Below are positions 37,801-49,458 of a stretch of 64,000 nt of DNA, piece by piece (positions within the stretch are counted from its first letter, which is position 1; every line of letters begins with the position of its first letter). Made by a program: the position numbers and the translations under genes. Under the pieces are notes generated by a model that saw only the letters and a program-made list of their open reading frames with translations, was not told the DNA's origin and ran no database searches. Source of the DNA: Mixophyes australis (Eukaryota > Chordata > Amphibia > Anura > Limnodynastidae); NCBI GenBank assembly GCA_036250195.1, contig JAVHZZ010000011.1:61188919-61252918 (forward strand), read 5' to 3'.

Positions 37801-38115
37801 AAATTACCCCCTACCTTGAGGATTTCCAATGTCTTCCACATTTCCCTTCTCAAACCACTTGTTATTAACAAATTCTTCTCTTCAAGAAGACCTCCTGCTG
37901 CTATTTCTGCGCTAGATCAGGAATTTGAGGTGAAGGAGATTCTAGATTCTCGGATTTCCAGAGGTTCCTTGCAGTTCCTGGTTGACTGGAAAGGTTACGG
38001 CCCTGAAGAGCGTTCTTGGATTCCTGCACGAGACCTTCATGCTCCGAGTTTGTTGAAGAAATTCCATACCAAGTTTCCTCAAAAGCCTTATAGGTTGTCC
38101 GGAGGCCACCCCTGA
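34827..38115 (+). pseudogene. pol: pol of gypsy copy 1, disrupted
   Basis: Domains in order are an aspartic protease ([11 protein letters not shown] near 34951), reverse transcriptase (YLDD at 35896-35907), RNase H (EVDASSAGVGA, GDRELLAIKLA, TDHKNL) and integrase. The integrase has an HHCC zinc finger ending CSTCAQNK, then a D,D-35-E-type core with MDFITDLP, VSDRGTQF and NGLTERTNQELE. A chromodomain follows at the C terminus (EFEVKEILDS, FLVDWKGYG, RSWIPA). Lesions are a one-base deletion near 34915 relative to copy 2 and an ochre stop at 35857-35859, shortly before YLDD. From 34939 to the stop at 38113 the rest is one frame. The chromodomain marks it as a chromovirus. Confidence 0.92.
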
Positions 38116-38126
38116 AGGGGGGGTAC
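38114..38126 (+). promoter_or_regulatory. Polypurine tract of gypsy copy 1
   Basis: gaaggggggg (38114-38123) followed by tac directly precedes the 3' LTR and overlaps the pol stop codon. It would prime plus-strand DNA synthesis. Confidence 0.85.
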
Positions 38127-39022
38127 TGTTAGGAACTTACCTTGTTCCCGTTCCGCTGCGCTGTCAGCGTGGTCTGACAGCGGTGTCCGATCCGTGCAGC
38201 GCTTCTTCTGTTGGCGCTGCCGCACTTCCGGGTTCTCCCTGCTGCCGATCATGTGACTCCTGGGCGGGGAATTCAAACTCCTATATCTCCCCTGCTCTGA
38301 CACGCTGCCTGTGTCAGAGCAATGTGTTTCCTGTTCCTGGCTACAGTTCCTGTGTCCTGACTCCTGTGAACCTGCTCCCTGTGTATCCCTCTATTCCTCC
38401 TACTCCTGTGTACCTACCTGGCTGTGACCTGACTATTCTTTGGCTTATCCCTGGCACTACGAACTGGACTATCTCCTGTGTACCGACTCGGCTGTGTTAC
38501 CAACTATTCTCTGGATCTCCCTCTGGCACGTATACCTGATACCTTCTGTGTACCGACTCGGCTGTGTTACCAACTATTCTCTGGATCTCCCTCTGGCACC
38601 GTATACCTGATACCTTCTGTGTACCGACTCGGCTGTGTTACCAACTATTCTCTGGATTTCCCTCTGGTACCGTATATCTGATATATCCAGTGTACTGACC
38701 CGGTCGTGTCTCTGGAGCCATATCCTGCCACGCACCCATTGGCTCCGTGCATCTACCGGTTACTGTTCCAGACCTACAACGCCTGGAATTAACGGTTAGT
38801 GCCTGTACTTGCACCGCTTTGTCTATTTTCTTGTCTGCCTGCCATCACTTAGAACTTTCTCCCTTACGTCAGTAGGCTAATCTGGGGGCCGCGACCTGCG
38901 GTTCTTCGGCAGCAAAGTCCACACTACCTTGCGGTGGTTCTTGGTGAAGACCGGAAGGCCGTTAGACTCCGCGCCCTAGGTAAGCCTGTGCTAATACTGA
39001 CTAAGGCATCATAATTGTAACA
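38127..39022 (+). mobile_element. 3' LTR of gypsy copy 1
   Basis: 896 bp, against 826 bp for the 5' LTR. The difference is one extra tandem unit (three full units instead of two), one of which lacks a single C. Its last base is followed by the duplicated target atatt. Confidence 0.93.
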
Positions 39023-39516
39023 ATATTGATGTAATATTGTTTGTATTATTTATATTAGCGCATTCTTCTATATATATGTTTGGTTTTAGCGTTTACATTT
39101 CAACTCATTGGTGGATCAGAGTTTTTATATAGGTGACTGATGTCATTTTCTGTATACTTTTAGGTTTTGTGCTGGAGACACCTTTTCTGTTTTTCTCAAT
39201 ATACATTTATAGTATACGTTGATAGATTGAGAATAAAACAGAAAAATCACAATTAATAATAAATAAAACTCAAAGAAAGAAACTACAAAAAAATGTAAAA
39301 AAAGATAATAGACAAAATAATAAAACAGATATCGAATCATAGTATCTATGTCAGAGTAATCAGTGTCAAAAATCAGCATGCACTCTATGGCATTCAAGAT
39401 AACATATTAAGCACCATACTGATAACAATCTGCACTGGCAATGTCTCTTACCACTCCCCTTAAATGATGTTTAGTCAGTTAGACCAGATTATCCCTTTTT
39501 AATAATCATCAGGAAT

Positions 39517-42500
39517 TCATATATAAAGGTAAAAATAATAGTCAAGAGGTTCTAAGTTAAGAGCTGTTGCTAACTTGTCTATACAAATACCATTTAGTAG
39601 AATCGAATACTCGCATACTATGTCTCTGATGGTCTTCATCCAACGTACCAATATACTTGCCCCAGTTTCTGTGAAATTTCTCCACTTGTTTTCAATATCA
39701 TGTATCCTCTTTCTATGAAAATATACATGGTCTAATAACATAGTTTGTACAGCACCTAGAAATGGTGGTGTGCTCAGTGTCCAATTTTGTAATATGACCT
39801 TTTTGGCTATACTTAGGATAAGTACAATGATGGGGACAACATAATTGTCCTGTAAGCCTGATATCCATATGTCTAAATTAGAGCATAAAATGGGAATCGC
39901 TTCTTTTTGCAGCTTAAGAGAAAAAGTGATATTAATGAGGTTCAGCACCTTATCCCAAAATCTACATATTTATCGGCATCCCCACATATTATGAAAAAGC
40001 GAGGCATCTGCCCAATGACACTTTACTCATTCACCAGTCTTATCTGGGATTATATAATTTCTTTGATTTTGGGCAATGTATGCTTTGTTAATCACCTGTA
40101 AATGAACTTCTTGTAGCATTGCAGAGCCCAATGACTTCATTATTTCATCATGATATTTAAGCAATATTTCAGGGTCAGTAACTTCAGGAATGTTTGACTC
40201 CCAACTCTTACAAATCCCTTTCCAAAGTTGAACATTTTTACATTGCATCAACTTCATATCTAGATATTTTTTTTGTATTTATTGTTAAGCAGAAAATTAT
40301 CCAAAGCCTTAAACTCATTGACCAATACCTCATTTGTATTTAACTCTACAGGATAAGGTAATGTTTTGATATAATGCCGAACTTGAAGGAACATGAAAAA
40401 ATGTGAATTTGGTAGATCATATTTATCTTTTAATTGATGAATCAACCTCATTCCGCCTCCAGTGTTAAAAATGTCTTTGATAGCCTGAATACCCTTTTCT
40501 CTCTACATCAGGTAATTTGTATAATCCAGGCTGAGGTGGGGGGGAGGCCTGGATTACCCCATATTGGGATGTATTTAGAGTTTTTGGCTTTATGTTTGTA
40601 CACCTTATTAATATTTGTCAATGCTCAATAAGTGTCTGAAAATAAGGTATTATACATAATGAATGGGGAAGTCAAATTTCTAGGCAAGTGTATCAATGTT
40701 TAGAATGAGGATGAAACCATGACCTTTCTAGTGATTTGTTTCTGAAGGTGTCTTTATTGTGTAACCAATCAATTATATAACGAAACATGGCCGCCTGTGT
40801 AAAAGCATATACATTAGGAACTCCTCTTCCACCCTGTTTCCTATTAAGTTGTAAGCGGGCCCTTGCTTTCCTAGGTTTCTTATTTCACCATATAAATTTA
40901 GAGATGGCAGATGTACACTTTTTAATGTCTGATTTATTAAGGCTAATGGGTAACATTTGGATAAGGTAAGCGAAATTGGAAAAATCACGCTCTTCACCGT
41001 TGCAACATGACTGAGCAGTGATAAATTAAGGAACTGCAATTATCCATTAATTTTATGATTTTCCCCATGGCAGGAGTAAAGTTCGCTTGATAGAAAGACC
41101 CATGCAGGAGAGGGATGATTATTCCAGAATATTTGATAGAGGTATGTGACAATGTAAATTGTAATATCACAGACGATATTTTCAAGAGTTCTGCTTTGCC
41201 AGTCAATGGCATAATTTCTGATTTATGGTAATTTACTCTGTAGCCCGCAAAGCATCAAAAAGTATCAATTGTATTGGCTATTGCAGAAATTGACAGCTGT
41301 GGACCTGAAACCAAAAAAACTATCAGCAAAGATTAACATCTTGGTTTCCACTGTACCCACCACTATAACTTTATATTCCCGTTCTCATTAATTATATTAT
41401 TAAACACCTCTGCCATGAAATCACACAGTCTAGGGAATAAGATCTTATAGAATTCACTGCTAAAACCATCCAGTCCTGGCGTTTTCCCATCTTAAGGGTC
41501 TGCATAGCTTTACCAACTTCCTCAACCGTGATGGGTGAAGATAACAAATCAACATGTGTGTCATTTATCTTGGGCAGTCTAACTTGATTCCAATATGTTT
41601 GCTTCCTCTCTTTGTCTAAGGGATCTTGTGTGCACAATGTAATGTAAAATTGCAACAGTAGGTCTGCTATTTGCTCTCCCTTATAAACCACCTCTCCCTT
41701 ACCATCTCGCTAAGCTCTAATGGAAATAGGTGACTGTACTTCCCTCAGTAAATCGGAAAGAAGTTCGACCGATTTATTCCCTAATTTGTGAAATTCTAAA
41801 TATAGCAGTTTCCCCAATGTTTAACAGTATTACCAAATTGTACTTTTCGTCTCTGATAATGTAGCTTTGATTTAAATAACAGGGATTGTGAGTATTGCTG
41901 AAATGCCTCAGTTAGATCGGCAACTGTCTTATTGAATAAGGCAGCATGATTTTTATTTTTTTGGCCAACATAGGAAAGAATATCTCCGCGTATCACTGCT
42001 TTTGCACCTGTCATAACAGCTGTGGGTCCTCAAAGTGTTAATGATTATTTCCCATATAGGTCATCCAGGCCACATCTAGCATATTTCTAAACTGTATAGA
42101 GGTAGCTGAGTATGATGGAAATCTCCATCATTTATGAGGACCTCTATGATTAGGAATATCAAGTTTAAACCAAATAAAAGCATGATCTGAGAGACAGATC
42201 GGTTCAATGTCTGTTTCAGTTATTTGGAGCAAAAAGCTATCAGCTGTAGGGAAATAGTCTTTCTGGGAGAGTGAACCAAGCACTGTTAAGGGACAAGAAT
42301 AGTTTTTTTGTTTGTTGGATAGCTGGCCCTCCATAGATCTACCAAGTGCAATTTAGTGACAAAGTAGTTTATACCTATTTTCGGTGCGTGTCTAGCAGGC
42401 ACTGCACTACTCATCCTATCCATTCTTGGCGAGGCCACCAAATTGAAATCCCCTCTGATTATCAACTTAGTATCTACAAAGAGATAGAGTTCGGCCAGTA

Positions 42501-43585
42501 TAGATTGGTAAAAAGACTTTGTGTATTTGTTGGGAGTATATAAATTTCATAAGGTAAACCTGGTCTGATCTAGAGTGACATCTACGATGACATATCGGCC
42601 CTCTGTATCTACTATAGTAGCTGTATAACAAACAGAATATTCTTCCTAATCAAAATGACCACACCCTGGCTTTTGAATTGTAGGTCACGGAGTTTATGTG
42701 TTTATGATTTAACAATTTCACTGTCTACCATATGAGTATCTTGTAGGAGGGTAAGGACTGCCTTTGTTTTGTTTAAGTATGTTACGATTGTTAGGATTCG
42801 GTGCTGCTGTTTGCCCCTGAACTTTGCACTTCTCCTATAATAGTTAATCTCCTTACCTGACTAGTACCAGTACCTGTGTCACAGCTTCATATACCTGCCT
42901 CAATGTGTGTTCTGTGCAGTTCTTCATTTATACCTGCCTGCTGCATGTCTCCTGTTTAGCCTTGTTCCAGTTTTGCTTTACTGCTGTCTGATCTTCCGTT
43001 GTGACCTGATTACCGTACCCTGCTTGTTTGCCTGTTGTCCTGACCTCTGCCTGATTACCGGATTATGCTTCATCGTTTGTGATGCTGATCTCTGCCTGGC
43101 TACTGGATTCTGCTTGTACTTTTGTTGCCCTGACATCTGCCTGGTCACCTGATTCAGTTAGTCTGTCTACTTCCCTGAACTGCCTCGTGCCTCTGGCAAT
43201 CTGGAATCCTGATCTCTGCCTCCTTAGTCTGGAGACCCGTGCCTTCTGGCAATTGGGTAACTCAATCTATTTGTTTCTGCATTTAAACTGTATTTGTCAT
43301 TGCTTGGAACCTGTTTCTTTTGTGGACTATGCCTGCCATTCATCACACCTGTTCCTATTTGTGTATTGGAATATACCTGTTTCTTCTGCTTCCTGAAATC
43401 TGCATATTCCACAAACTGAATCCTTGTTCACATATTTTGCCTTAATAAAGTCACTTGATTTTGGCTGCTTGGCCGCTTCCTGAATTCACTAGGAATCATA
43501 GCAAAGATTTTTGTCCTTTTAATGGGTTAAGTTAATCCTTCCTACATTCCAGGAACATATCTTAAGGGATGGCATTCTTCACTGG
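39517..43585 (-). pseudogene. L1-type ORF2 relic, split by an LTR
   Basis: Minus-strand pieces in order from high to low coordinate follow L1 ORF2. The endonuclease start (SWNVGRIN, then PIKRTKI) lies at 43504-43580 and continues at 42788 as TYLNKTKA and LLQDTHMV. The endonuclease end follows (FFPTADSFLLQITETDIEP, LSDHAFIWF, 42128-42334). Next is a linker (41796-42014), then LSSPITVEEVGKAMQTLKMGK near 41540. A degraded catalytic box reading FADS sits near 41327, where FADD is usual. After that come thumb and C-terminal parts (40773-41212, 40027-40451, 39517-39948). Part of the RT core is deleted between about 41330 and 41400. There are numerous stops and frameshifts. ORF1-like sequence in the same orientation lies at 57740-58745. 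Confidence 0.8.
42789..43503 (+). mobile_element. Solo gypsy-type LTR inside L1 endonuclease
   Basis: 715 bp from tgttaggattcgg to aatcatagca, with AATAAA near 43444 and repeated ctgcctg.ctactggattctgcttgt-type blocks of about 45-50 bp. Flanks are acgat and aagat, a 5-bp duplication with one mismatch. Removing it joins the L1 endonuclease reading from KRTKI to LTYLNK, which strongly supports the boundaries. No internal gag or pol remains, so it is a solo LTR. Confidence 0.8.
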
Positions 43586-44519
43586 GCGGAGAATACATAA
43601 AAAACTGATAATTTCTCCATTTAATGTAGGATACCCCATAGCTAATCTAAAAGGCAGTGCATTCTGGATGGTAACAAGATTCAGCCAGGATACCTCCTTC
43701 TCCTGTGTATATATTGAAAGAGTCTTATCCCATGACTGAGACTCTCCTAACACCTCTATTACAGGCCGTAGTGACCCGCGGTTCATCCTTTCTGCTTGTG
43801 TCCCAGCTACCATGGAAACAGCCGGGACACCACCTCCAGTTTCTAGGTCCTGGTCGTCACCTTGCCAATCGCCAGGATGCGCTCTCTGACAGCGTCGCGT
43901 TCCGGCATTAGAGACAGCCGGCCGTGCTCGCAGGTGTAGTTTTTAAAAAATTAATTATGTATTAACAGCCAGGTGGCTGATTTACTGACAGCATGTCCTC
44001 AGTTTTGAGATAAAAACAAACAACACAATGTGCGGGCGCTAATCAACCTTGAGTACTGAAATCAAGTTGCAGCTGGTCTGTGCAGGTTCTGGATCCTGCC
44101 AAAGCACAACATGTAGAAGAAAAAAAATACAGAAATAGCGCAAAGCTTAGATCTCATATAAAACAATTTAATAGCTAATATATAGCTCAATAGTACATAA
44201 AATAAGGACTGAGACTGCAAAATAATCTTATATAAAAAAGACCAAAAGTGGCAATATTATTGATATAATCCTCGATTGGGGTGCCAATAATATGATGGAA
44301 AATACAAAGTCCAATGAAAAATGTGTTCCAACACAGTATCCTGTAAAGATAAATTACCAGGTATTCCAATTGGCTATATTAATCGTCCGCACAAAAAATG
44401 TGCATAACCACTTGTAATTGCAAAAAATGCACAATGTGCAGAAATGATAGAAACTTGTACCGTGGTTTGGAAATGGTTAATATGTAACAATCTCACTAAT
44501 ATGATAGTCCGCACAATTG
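43586..44519. other. No recognisable gene
   Basis: 43586-43920 may be L1 upstream or inter-ORF sequence, then a GC-rich block. Around 44382-44440 a cgtccgcaca..gtgcataacca block resembles the neighbouring PLE arm (44505-44560), suggesting decayed PLE-related sequence. Nothing coding is supported. Confidence 0.4.
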
Positions 44520-45220
44520 GTAGTGCATAGCCATATGAATTTGTATCACAGGTATAGAGAGGAGCAATTTGCTCAATATTAAACATAAAAAAATGTTCCA
44601 ACCTGTGTGCGGCTCCAATGTTCACTTGCTGGAATACACCCACCGGCACTTGGTTCCATATAATAGTCCAAGGAACGATATCAAAAACAAAACCCCGGGG
44701 TTAAAAACTGATCCATAAGATGTAAATATCCAAAAAATGCAGCTCAGAATCATGACGCGTTTCTCGGCGTTCAAACCGCCGTTTCATCAGAGGTATAGAT
44801 GGTCAATCATAAGGGGATTGCTAAATACTCTGTTGTCCGATCATGTGATATGAGGCAACCAATCCTCATTGTGAACGTCATAAAGAGTGTTTATCCAATC
44901 AAAGACTGAAGTCATTCATAAAGATATATACTCGTAAACACGCCCAATCATATAATCGGCTTAAACATAATTGGAAACATACAGAGTTATGCAGAATTGT
45001 GCATCATAGTCGATAGTGATCTGGCCAAATACTATCTGGATATTGTAACAGAGACAAATAGACTGTAAAACAAATTCAGAATATATAATATCCGGACTCG
45101 GTATATTGTTGTAATACGATCTTAAGAAGCCCCGGTTACATGGTATGAAATGGCCAATCAGCATGATAGTGATTGTATAGAATGGCTGAAGTCATTCATA
45201 AAGATATCTACTCACAGACA
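44520..45220. repeat. Left inverted arm of PLE copy 2, outer part
   Basis: This is the reverse complement of about 50440-51140 with scattered differences. It is split from its inner part (46518-46768) by the hAT-type insertion and its 8-bp target duplication. Confidence 0.9.
44748..44800 (-). ncRNA. Hammerhead-like motif, left arm of PLE copy 2
   Basis: On the minus strand: CTGATGA (44784-44790), a perfect 5-bp helix II (cggcg / cgccg) with loop gtttgaa, then GAAA (44760-44763) followed by CGCGTC. These are the conserved core boxes in the right order. Helix I is not evident from the immediate flanks, and helix III would be the tiny type known for PLE hammerheads. Activity is not shown. Confidence 0.7.
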
Positions 45221-46333
45221 CAGGCTTGGACTGGCCCGCCGGGCGGCCGGATTATCCACCGGTAGGCCCGGCGGGGTTGAAGCTCCGCCCCCTCCGTTGT
45301 TGGGGCGGAGCTTACCGGAGTTCAGATGTCAGCGGGGGCGCACTGTATTATAGGATAACCAGCGCCTCCTGCAAAGCACAGGTTACGCGATCTCCTGCTG
45401 ACTCGCTGGTCACGTGAGTAAATAATTCCATGCGACTGATTACCAATACATTTGCTGATAGAGAGTGAGTTCAATAATGTTTATTTATTTATTTGTTTAT
45501 TTATATATTTTGTTTGTTGTTTAAATTTTGGGAAAACATCAGAATGGCATTGAACTGGAAAGAGCAAGCTGATAAGCAGCAAGTGGTGGCAGTCTGACTT
45601 GCTGTGCAAGGGAGATACAATGACAGAGAGACAGTGACATAGCAATCTAATTGTCCTAGCACAGTTGGAAGATAAGATTACAGTGTTAGTGGGAAGAATT
45701 TAATTTATGAGGTTGATATTCAGCTGACACTTGAAAATTCAAAACGTAGGTGTCTGCAAAATAGTTATAGGGTATTTGCTAGCTGTTCCATAAATAGATA
45801 TCTCAGATATATATACAGTTTTCCTCTGACTGACATTATAGCAAACTGTCACTGACGACTCTGGAAATTAGATGTAAACCCATGTTTAAAGTTTATGATA
45901 ATATACTTATCTTTAAATCATATGCAAATGCAACCCCCTGTCACGGGTGAGAAATGTTCTTCCTCACTTGTATTTTCCTCTGCCCTAGGTTACTGTGCAG
46001 ATTTATACCGTTAAAAACAAATAAATCATATATAAATAAATATCAAGAATGCCCTTCACAGCTTAGCATGTTTATTGCTTGATTAAATATGTCGCTTATA
46101 GCAGTGAATATATATATATATTTTCTTACTGCTATAGGTGGCTACATTTAATATATTTAATCAAGCAGTCAAGTAATAATCATGCTATGAAGGGTCTTCT
46201 TAAATATGTATATACATATGTTTATTGTTTTTTATCAGCTACATCTCAATAAATATACACTGAACATTAAAATGAATGTTTCATTAGTAAAGTAATCACA
46301 TAAGCCAGCCTCTTATATTAAAGCTTGAATGAG

Positions 46334-46378
<45 letters not shown>

Positions 46379-46509
46379 GTTGCCCTACATGGGCTGACCA
46401 CACCCCCTTGACTGGCCACACCCACTCTTACAGTTGGCCACACCCCAATGTAGTGGGCCCCTATCACTGCATTCCCCCTGTGGGCCCTTCATGCCCCAGT
46501 CCGACACTG
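45221..46509. mobile_element. Non-autonomous hAT-type element, 1,289 bp
   Basis: It is flanked by an exact 8-bp duplication cacagaca (45213-45220 and 46510-46517), as hAT elements make. Termini are caggcttggactggccc on the left and, as reverse complement of the right end, cagtgtcggactggggc, which match at most positions and start with CAG. No transposase is visible inside. It holds a TA run at 46338-46370 and a smaller palindromic insertion at 46030-46215. It interrupts the left arm of PLE copy 2. Confidence 0.88.
46030..46215. mobile_element. Small palindromic MITE-like segment
   Basis: The left part (gcccttca..agcatg.ttattgcttgattaaatat..tatagcagt) is mirrored by the right part (actgctata..atatttaatcaagcagtc..catgctatgaagggtc) as an imperfect inverted repeat with arms of about 75 bp around a TA-rich centre. 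A TA target is possible. It is nested in the hAT-type element. Confidence 0.55.
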
Positions 46510-46517
46510 CACAGACA

Positions 46518-46768
46518 AGCTCCTTTATATGATCGGCTTAGACATAGTTAAAAACATAAATAATTATACAAAATCTTGCAGCATAAATAATAAATGCCTA
46601 ACTTGATCCTGTTTTGACATTAATACAGTAACTATAAGACAAATACCCAACTTGTGATATCGGAACTTATGTCTTGTTGACTTACTGTCTTGTATTACCC
46701 CAATCATATGATACAAAATCACCAATCAACATAATGATAATCATATAAGATGTCAATTCAAAATTGAC
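46518..46768. repeat. Left inverted arm of PLE copy 2, inner part
   Basis: This is the reverse complement of about 50190-50447. It contains tatatgatcggctta, ttgcagcataaataataaatgcc and aagatgtcaattcaaaattga. Confidence 0.88.
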
Positions 46769-46846
46769 TACAAACAAATATCTACCAACTATATCACCGA
46801 TTATGACAATTTTAGGGAGAATTCGGAAGGAGGGAACACCAGAAAG

Positions 46847-49458
46847 GTGTCAAAATCCGTTGCTGACTGTAATCCATCCCCTTTTTTAGGGAGAGGCCAA
46901 CCTCACATGTCACAGGCTATAAGATTTCAAAGTCCAAATTTGTCCACTCCCAACAGGTCAAGAGAAGAAGGATTCGAGGATCCAGGGGAGGGACCTTCAA
47001 ATCGCACAAAAAACACACGCAGCTACTTAGTAGCAAAGGTGTTTTCAACCTCTCCTCTAAAGTATTGACAGAAGCAGATTTATCACTTCTTCAGAAAGGT
47101 CTCAAATTTGCTACGGCAGCCAAACCTAATTTGTTTGACTTATTTGTGGATCTCAATAGAGACATCAGAACCCTGATTCGGAAGAGGTATTTTTTGCGAT
47201 CAAATCCATCAAAAAGACCAAACAAGAGCTATGTCCCATTATTTTGGATTCTGTTGATCAAGTAGCTCTGTCCCATTTGGAGTCCCTAGAATCAGAGAGT
47301 GGTGGTGGTGATCCTCTGTCTGAGGTGATTTTATTTGATATTCAGGCCAATAAGTCTGTACGGAGGTTTAAGAATCAATCAGAATTCTATCCCCTTCAAT
47401 ATAGGGGTCTGTACATTGAGAGCTTCTACAAAAGCACCATGGAAGACTTCCAGAAAATATGTGAATCAATGTCCCACAAGTCGGGCAGAGACAATCTTAC
47501 CCATGTGGAGAGATTGGCTCTAAACAAATTAACAAAAGATACATCTATTATCATCAAGCCCGCCGACAAGGGGGGGGGGGGGGGGGCGGTGATCCAGAAT
47601 ACAACGGATTATCTTGAAGAAGTCAGTAGACAGCTCAACAATTATTTTTTCTATTCCAAGTTAACATTTGACCCTACATATATCCATCAATCCAAGCTTC
47701 ATGCTCTACTAGATGATGCCCTTATCTCGGGAATTATCTCCAAAGAGACTTTTTGGTTTTTGCTTTTGAAGTACTCTGTAGTACCCATGTACTACCATCT
47801 ACCCAGAATCCAAAAATCTCTTGCGTCACCTCCGGGGAGACCCATTATCTCTGGAGTGGGCTCTTTTACCAGTAACTTTTCCTTTTTCGTTGATACTTAT
47901 CTCCAACCATTTGTTGTGTCTCTGTGGTCATATATCAAAGATACCACAAGTTTTTTGAAACATATTCAAAACACAGTTTGGGAACCCACGTATAATTTTT
48001 TTGACCTGTGATGTCGAAGCCCTTTATTCCAACATACCTCATGATAAGGGCCTAGACGCCATCAAATACTTTTTGGATAAGCAGGAGACTGGGGACCAGT
48101 CACTGTCAGATTTCATACTTTCTTCTATCAAATTTATTTTAGAACATAATTATTTTCTTTTTGACTCTCAATATTATTTACAGATTCGGGGGACGGCCAT
48201 GGGGACTAGGTTCGCCATAAGTTATGCAAATCTTTATATGGGTCTTTTTGAAGATCAGTACATATGGGATTCTGCGTTTGGGGCGAACCTGGTCCTCTAT
48301 GGCCGTTATATAGATGACCTCTTTTTTATTTGGAATGGAGATCTATCCACTATGTCATCATTTTTGTCTCATCTTAATTCAAATACTTTTGGTTTAAAGT
48401 TTACTACCAATTACCATCCATTTACTATTAATTTTTTAGATGTAACATTAAAAATATCAGATAACAGGGTAATATCTGAAAATTACTCGAAGGAAGTTGA
48501 CACGTTAAACTTTCTACACTACAACAGTAGTCATCATAAACCCTGGTGGGATAATATTCCTAGAGGCCAGTTTCTACGGATTAAAAGAAATTGTTCGGAA
48601 CCGGAGGATTATGATTTCCATTCACACAAGCTGCTTAAGGCTTTTCAAGACCAAGGATAATATCCAAATTCCATCTTGAATAAAGCTCTTTTGGAAGTTA
48701 GTGAGATTGATAGGTCCCATTTACTCACTCAGACCCCAAGACATATTAAGAATGATAAGTCTGTATCTTTTTTTACTCAGTTTAATTCAGCAGCAGGTGC
48801 CATCAAGCAAGTTATAAACAAAAATCTTTCCTTACTAGAACTAGATGAATTCATAGGTCAAGACATTTGGACTACTAACAACGTGGTGTTTAGGAGAGCT
48901 AAAAATCTTAAAGAGAAGCTTGCTCCCAGTTTCTTTAAAAATCCTACTGTGCCTGATACTAGACCCAAATCCGTTCAATTTGCAGATAGATGGTTAAGTA
49001 GATTAAATGGTTTTTACAAATGTGGTAAACTTAAATGCATTACTTGTTGTTTTGCAGATCATCAGACTAAAGAATTTATTTCCTTCACATCATAGGAGAG
49101 ATTCCCTATCAAGATAGTTCTTGACTGCCAATCGGATTTTGTGATATATGTAGTGAATTGTGCCTGTGGTGTCCAATACGTTGGACGCACTATTAGATCA
49201 TTAAATGTGCGTTTTCTGGAGCACAGACGCAACATTTTAAATAAAGTGAAGACCCATAGTCTGTCGTTGCATATTAACACCTGCCAGGGTGGAATCCTCT
49301 CAGGTTTCAAAGTCAGAGCTATTGAACAAGTGTTGAAGACCAAAAGAGGGGGAGATAGATACAATCTACTCTGTAAACGTGAGGCGTTTTGGATTTATAA
49401 GCTAAAAACTCTGTCCCCTCTCGGTCTGAATGAAAGTATTGAACTCAATAATCTATAA
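46847..49458 (+). pseudogene. PLE RT/GIY-YIG coding relic
   Basis: The region has frame changes between 47065 and 47265 and between 47990 and 48005, with in-frame stops at 48658-48660 and 49093-49095. RT signatures in order are IIIKPADKGG (with a 17-G run at 47570-47586), YHLPRIQKSL, PPGRPIISGVGSFTSN, LTCDVEALYSNIPH, RGTAMGTRFAISYANLYM, the catalytic YIDDLFFIWNG near 48308, and TINFLDVTL. After RT come the PLE linker, a KCGKLKCITC cysteine motif (near 49018) and a GIY-YIG-like endonuclease start (VIYVVNCACGVQYVGRTIRSL, 49141 onward) to the stop at 49456-49458. It is the most complete of the three PLE relics, and all expected domains are present although disrupted. 49459-50189 shows no further gene. 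Confidence 0.9.

Larger units (their letters stand above)
33038..39022 (+). mobile_element. Ty3/gypsy chromovirus, copy 1 (full length)
   Basis: This is a 5,985-bp LTR retrotransposon with TG...CA LTRs (33038-33863 and 38127-39022), a 5-bp duplication atatt, gag, pol with C-terminal chromodomain, and a polypurine tract before the 3' LTR. It inserted into the right arm of PLE copy 1. Gag has a premature stop, and pol has a one-base deletion and a stop. I see about six substitutions between the LTRs plus one extra 70-bp repeat unit in the 3' LTR, so it is older than copy 2. Confidence 0.95.
31157..39055 (+). mobile_element. PLE copy 1, with a gypsy insertion
   Basis: A Penelope-like RT relic is bounded by inverted arms. 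The left arm is 31157-31390. The right arm is 32838-33037 and continues at 39023-39055 after the gypsy copy, making about 233 bp on each side. Arms share ctcatgtattcc, gggtcattctttattc, aaaccgatggtg and tgatagagacta-type blocks as reverse complements. The arm resumes exactly at the gypsy target duplication, which supports the reading. Confidence 0.8.
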
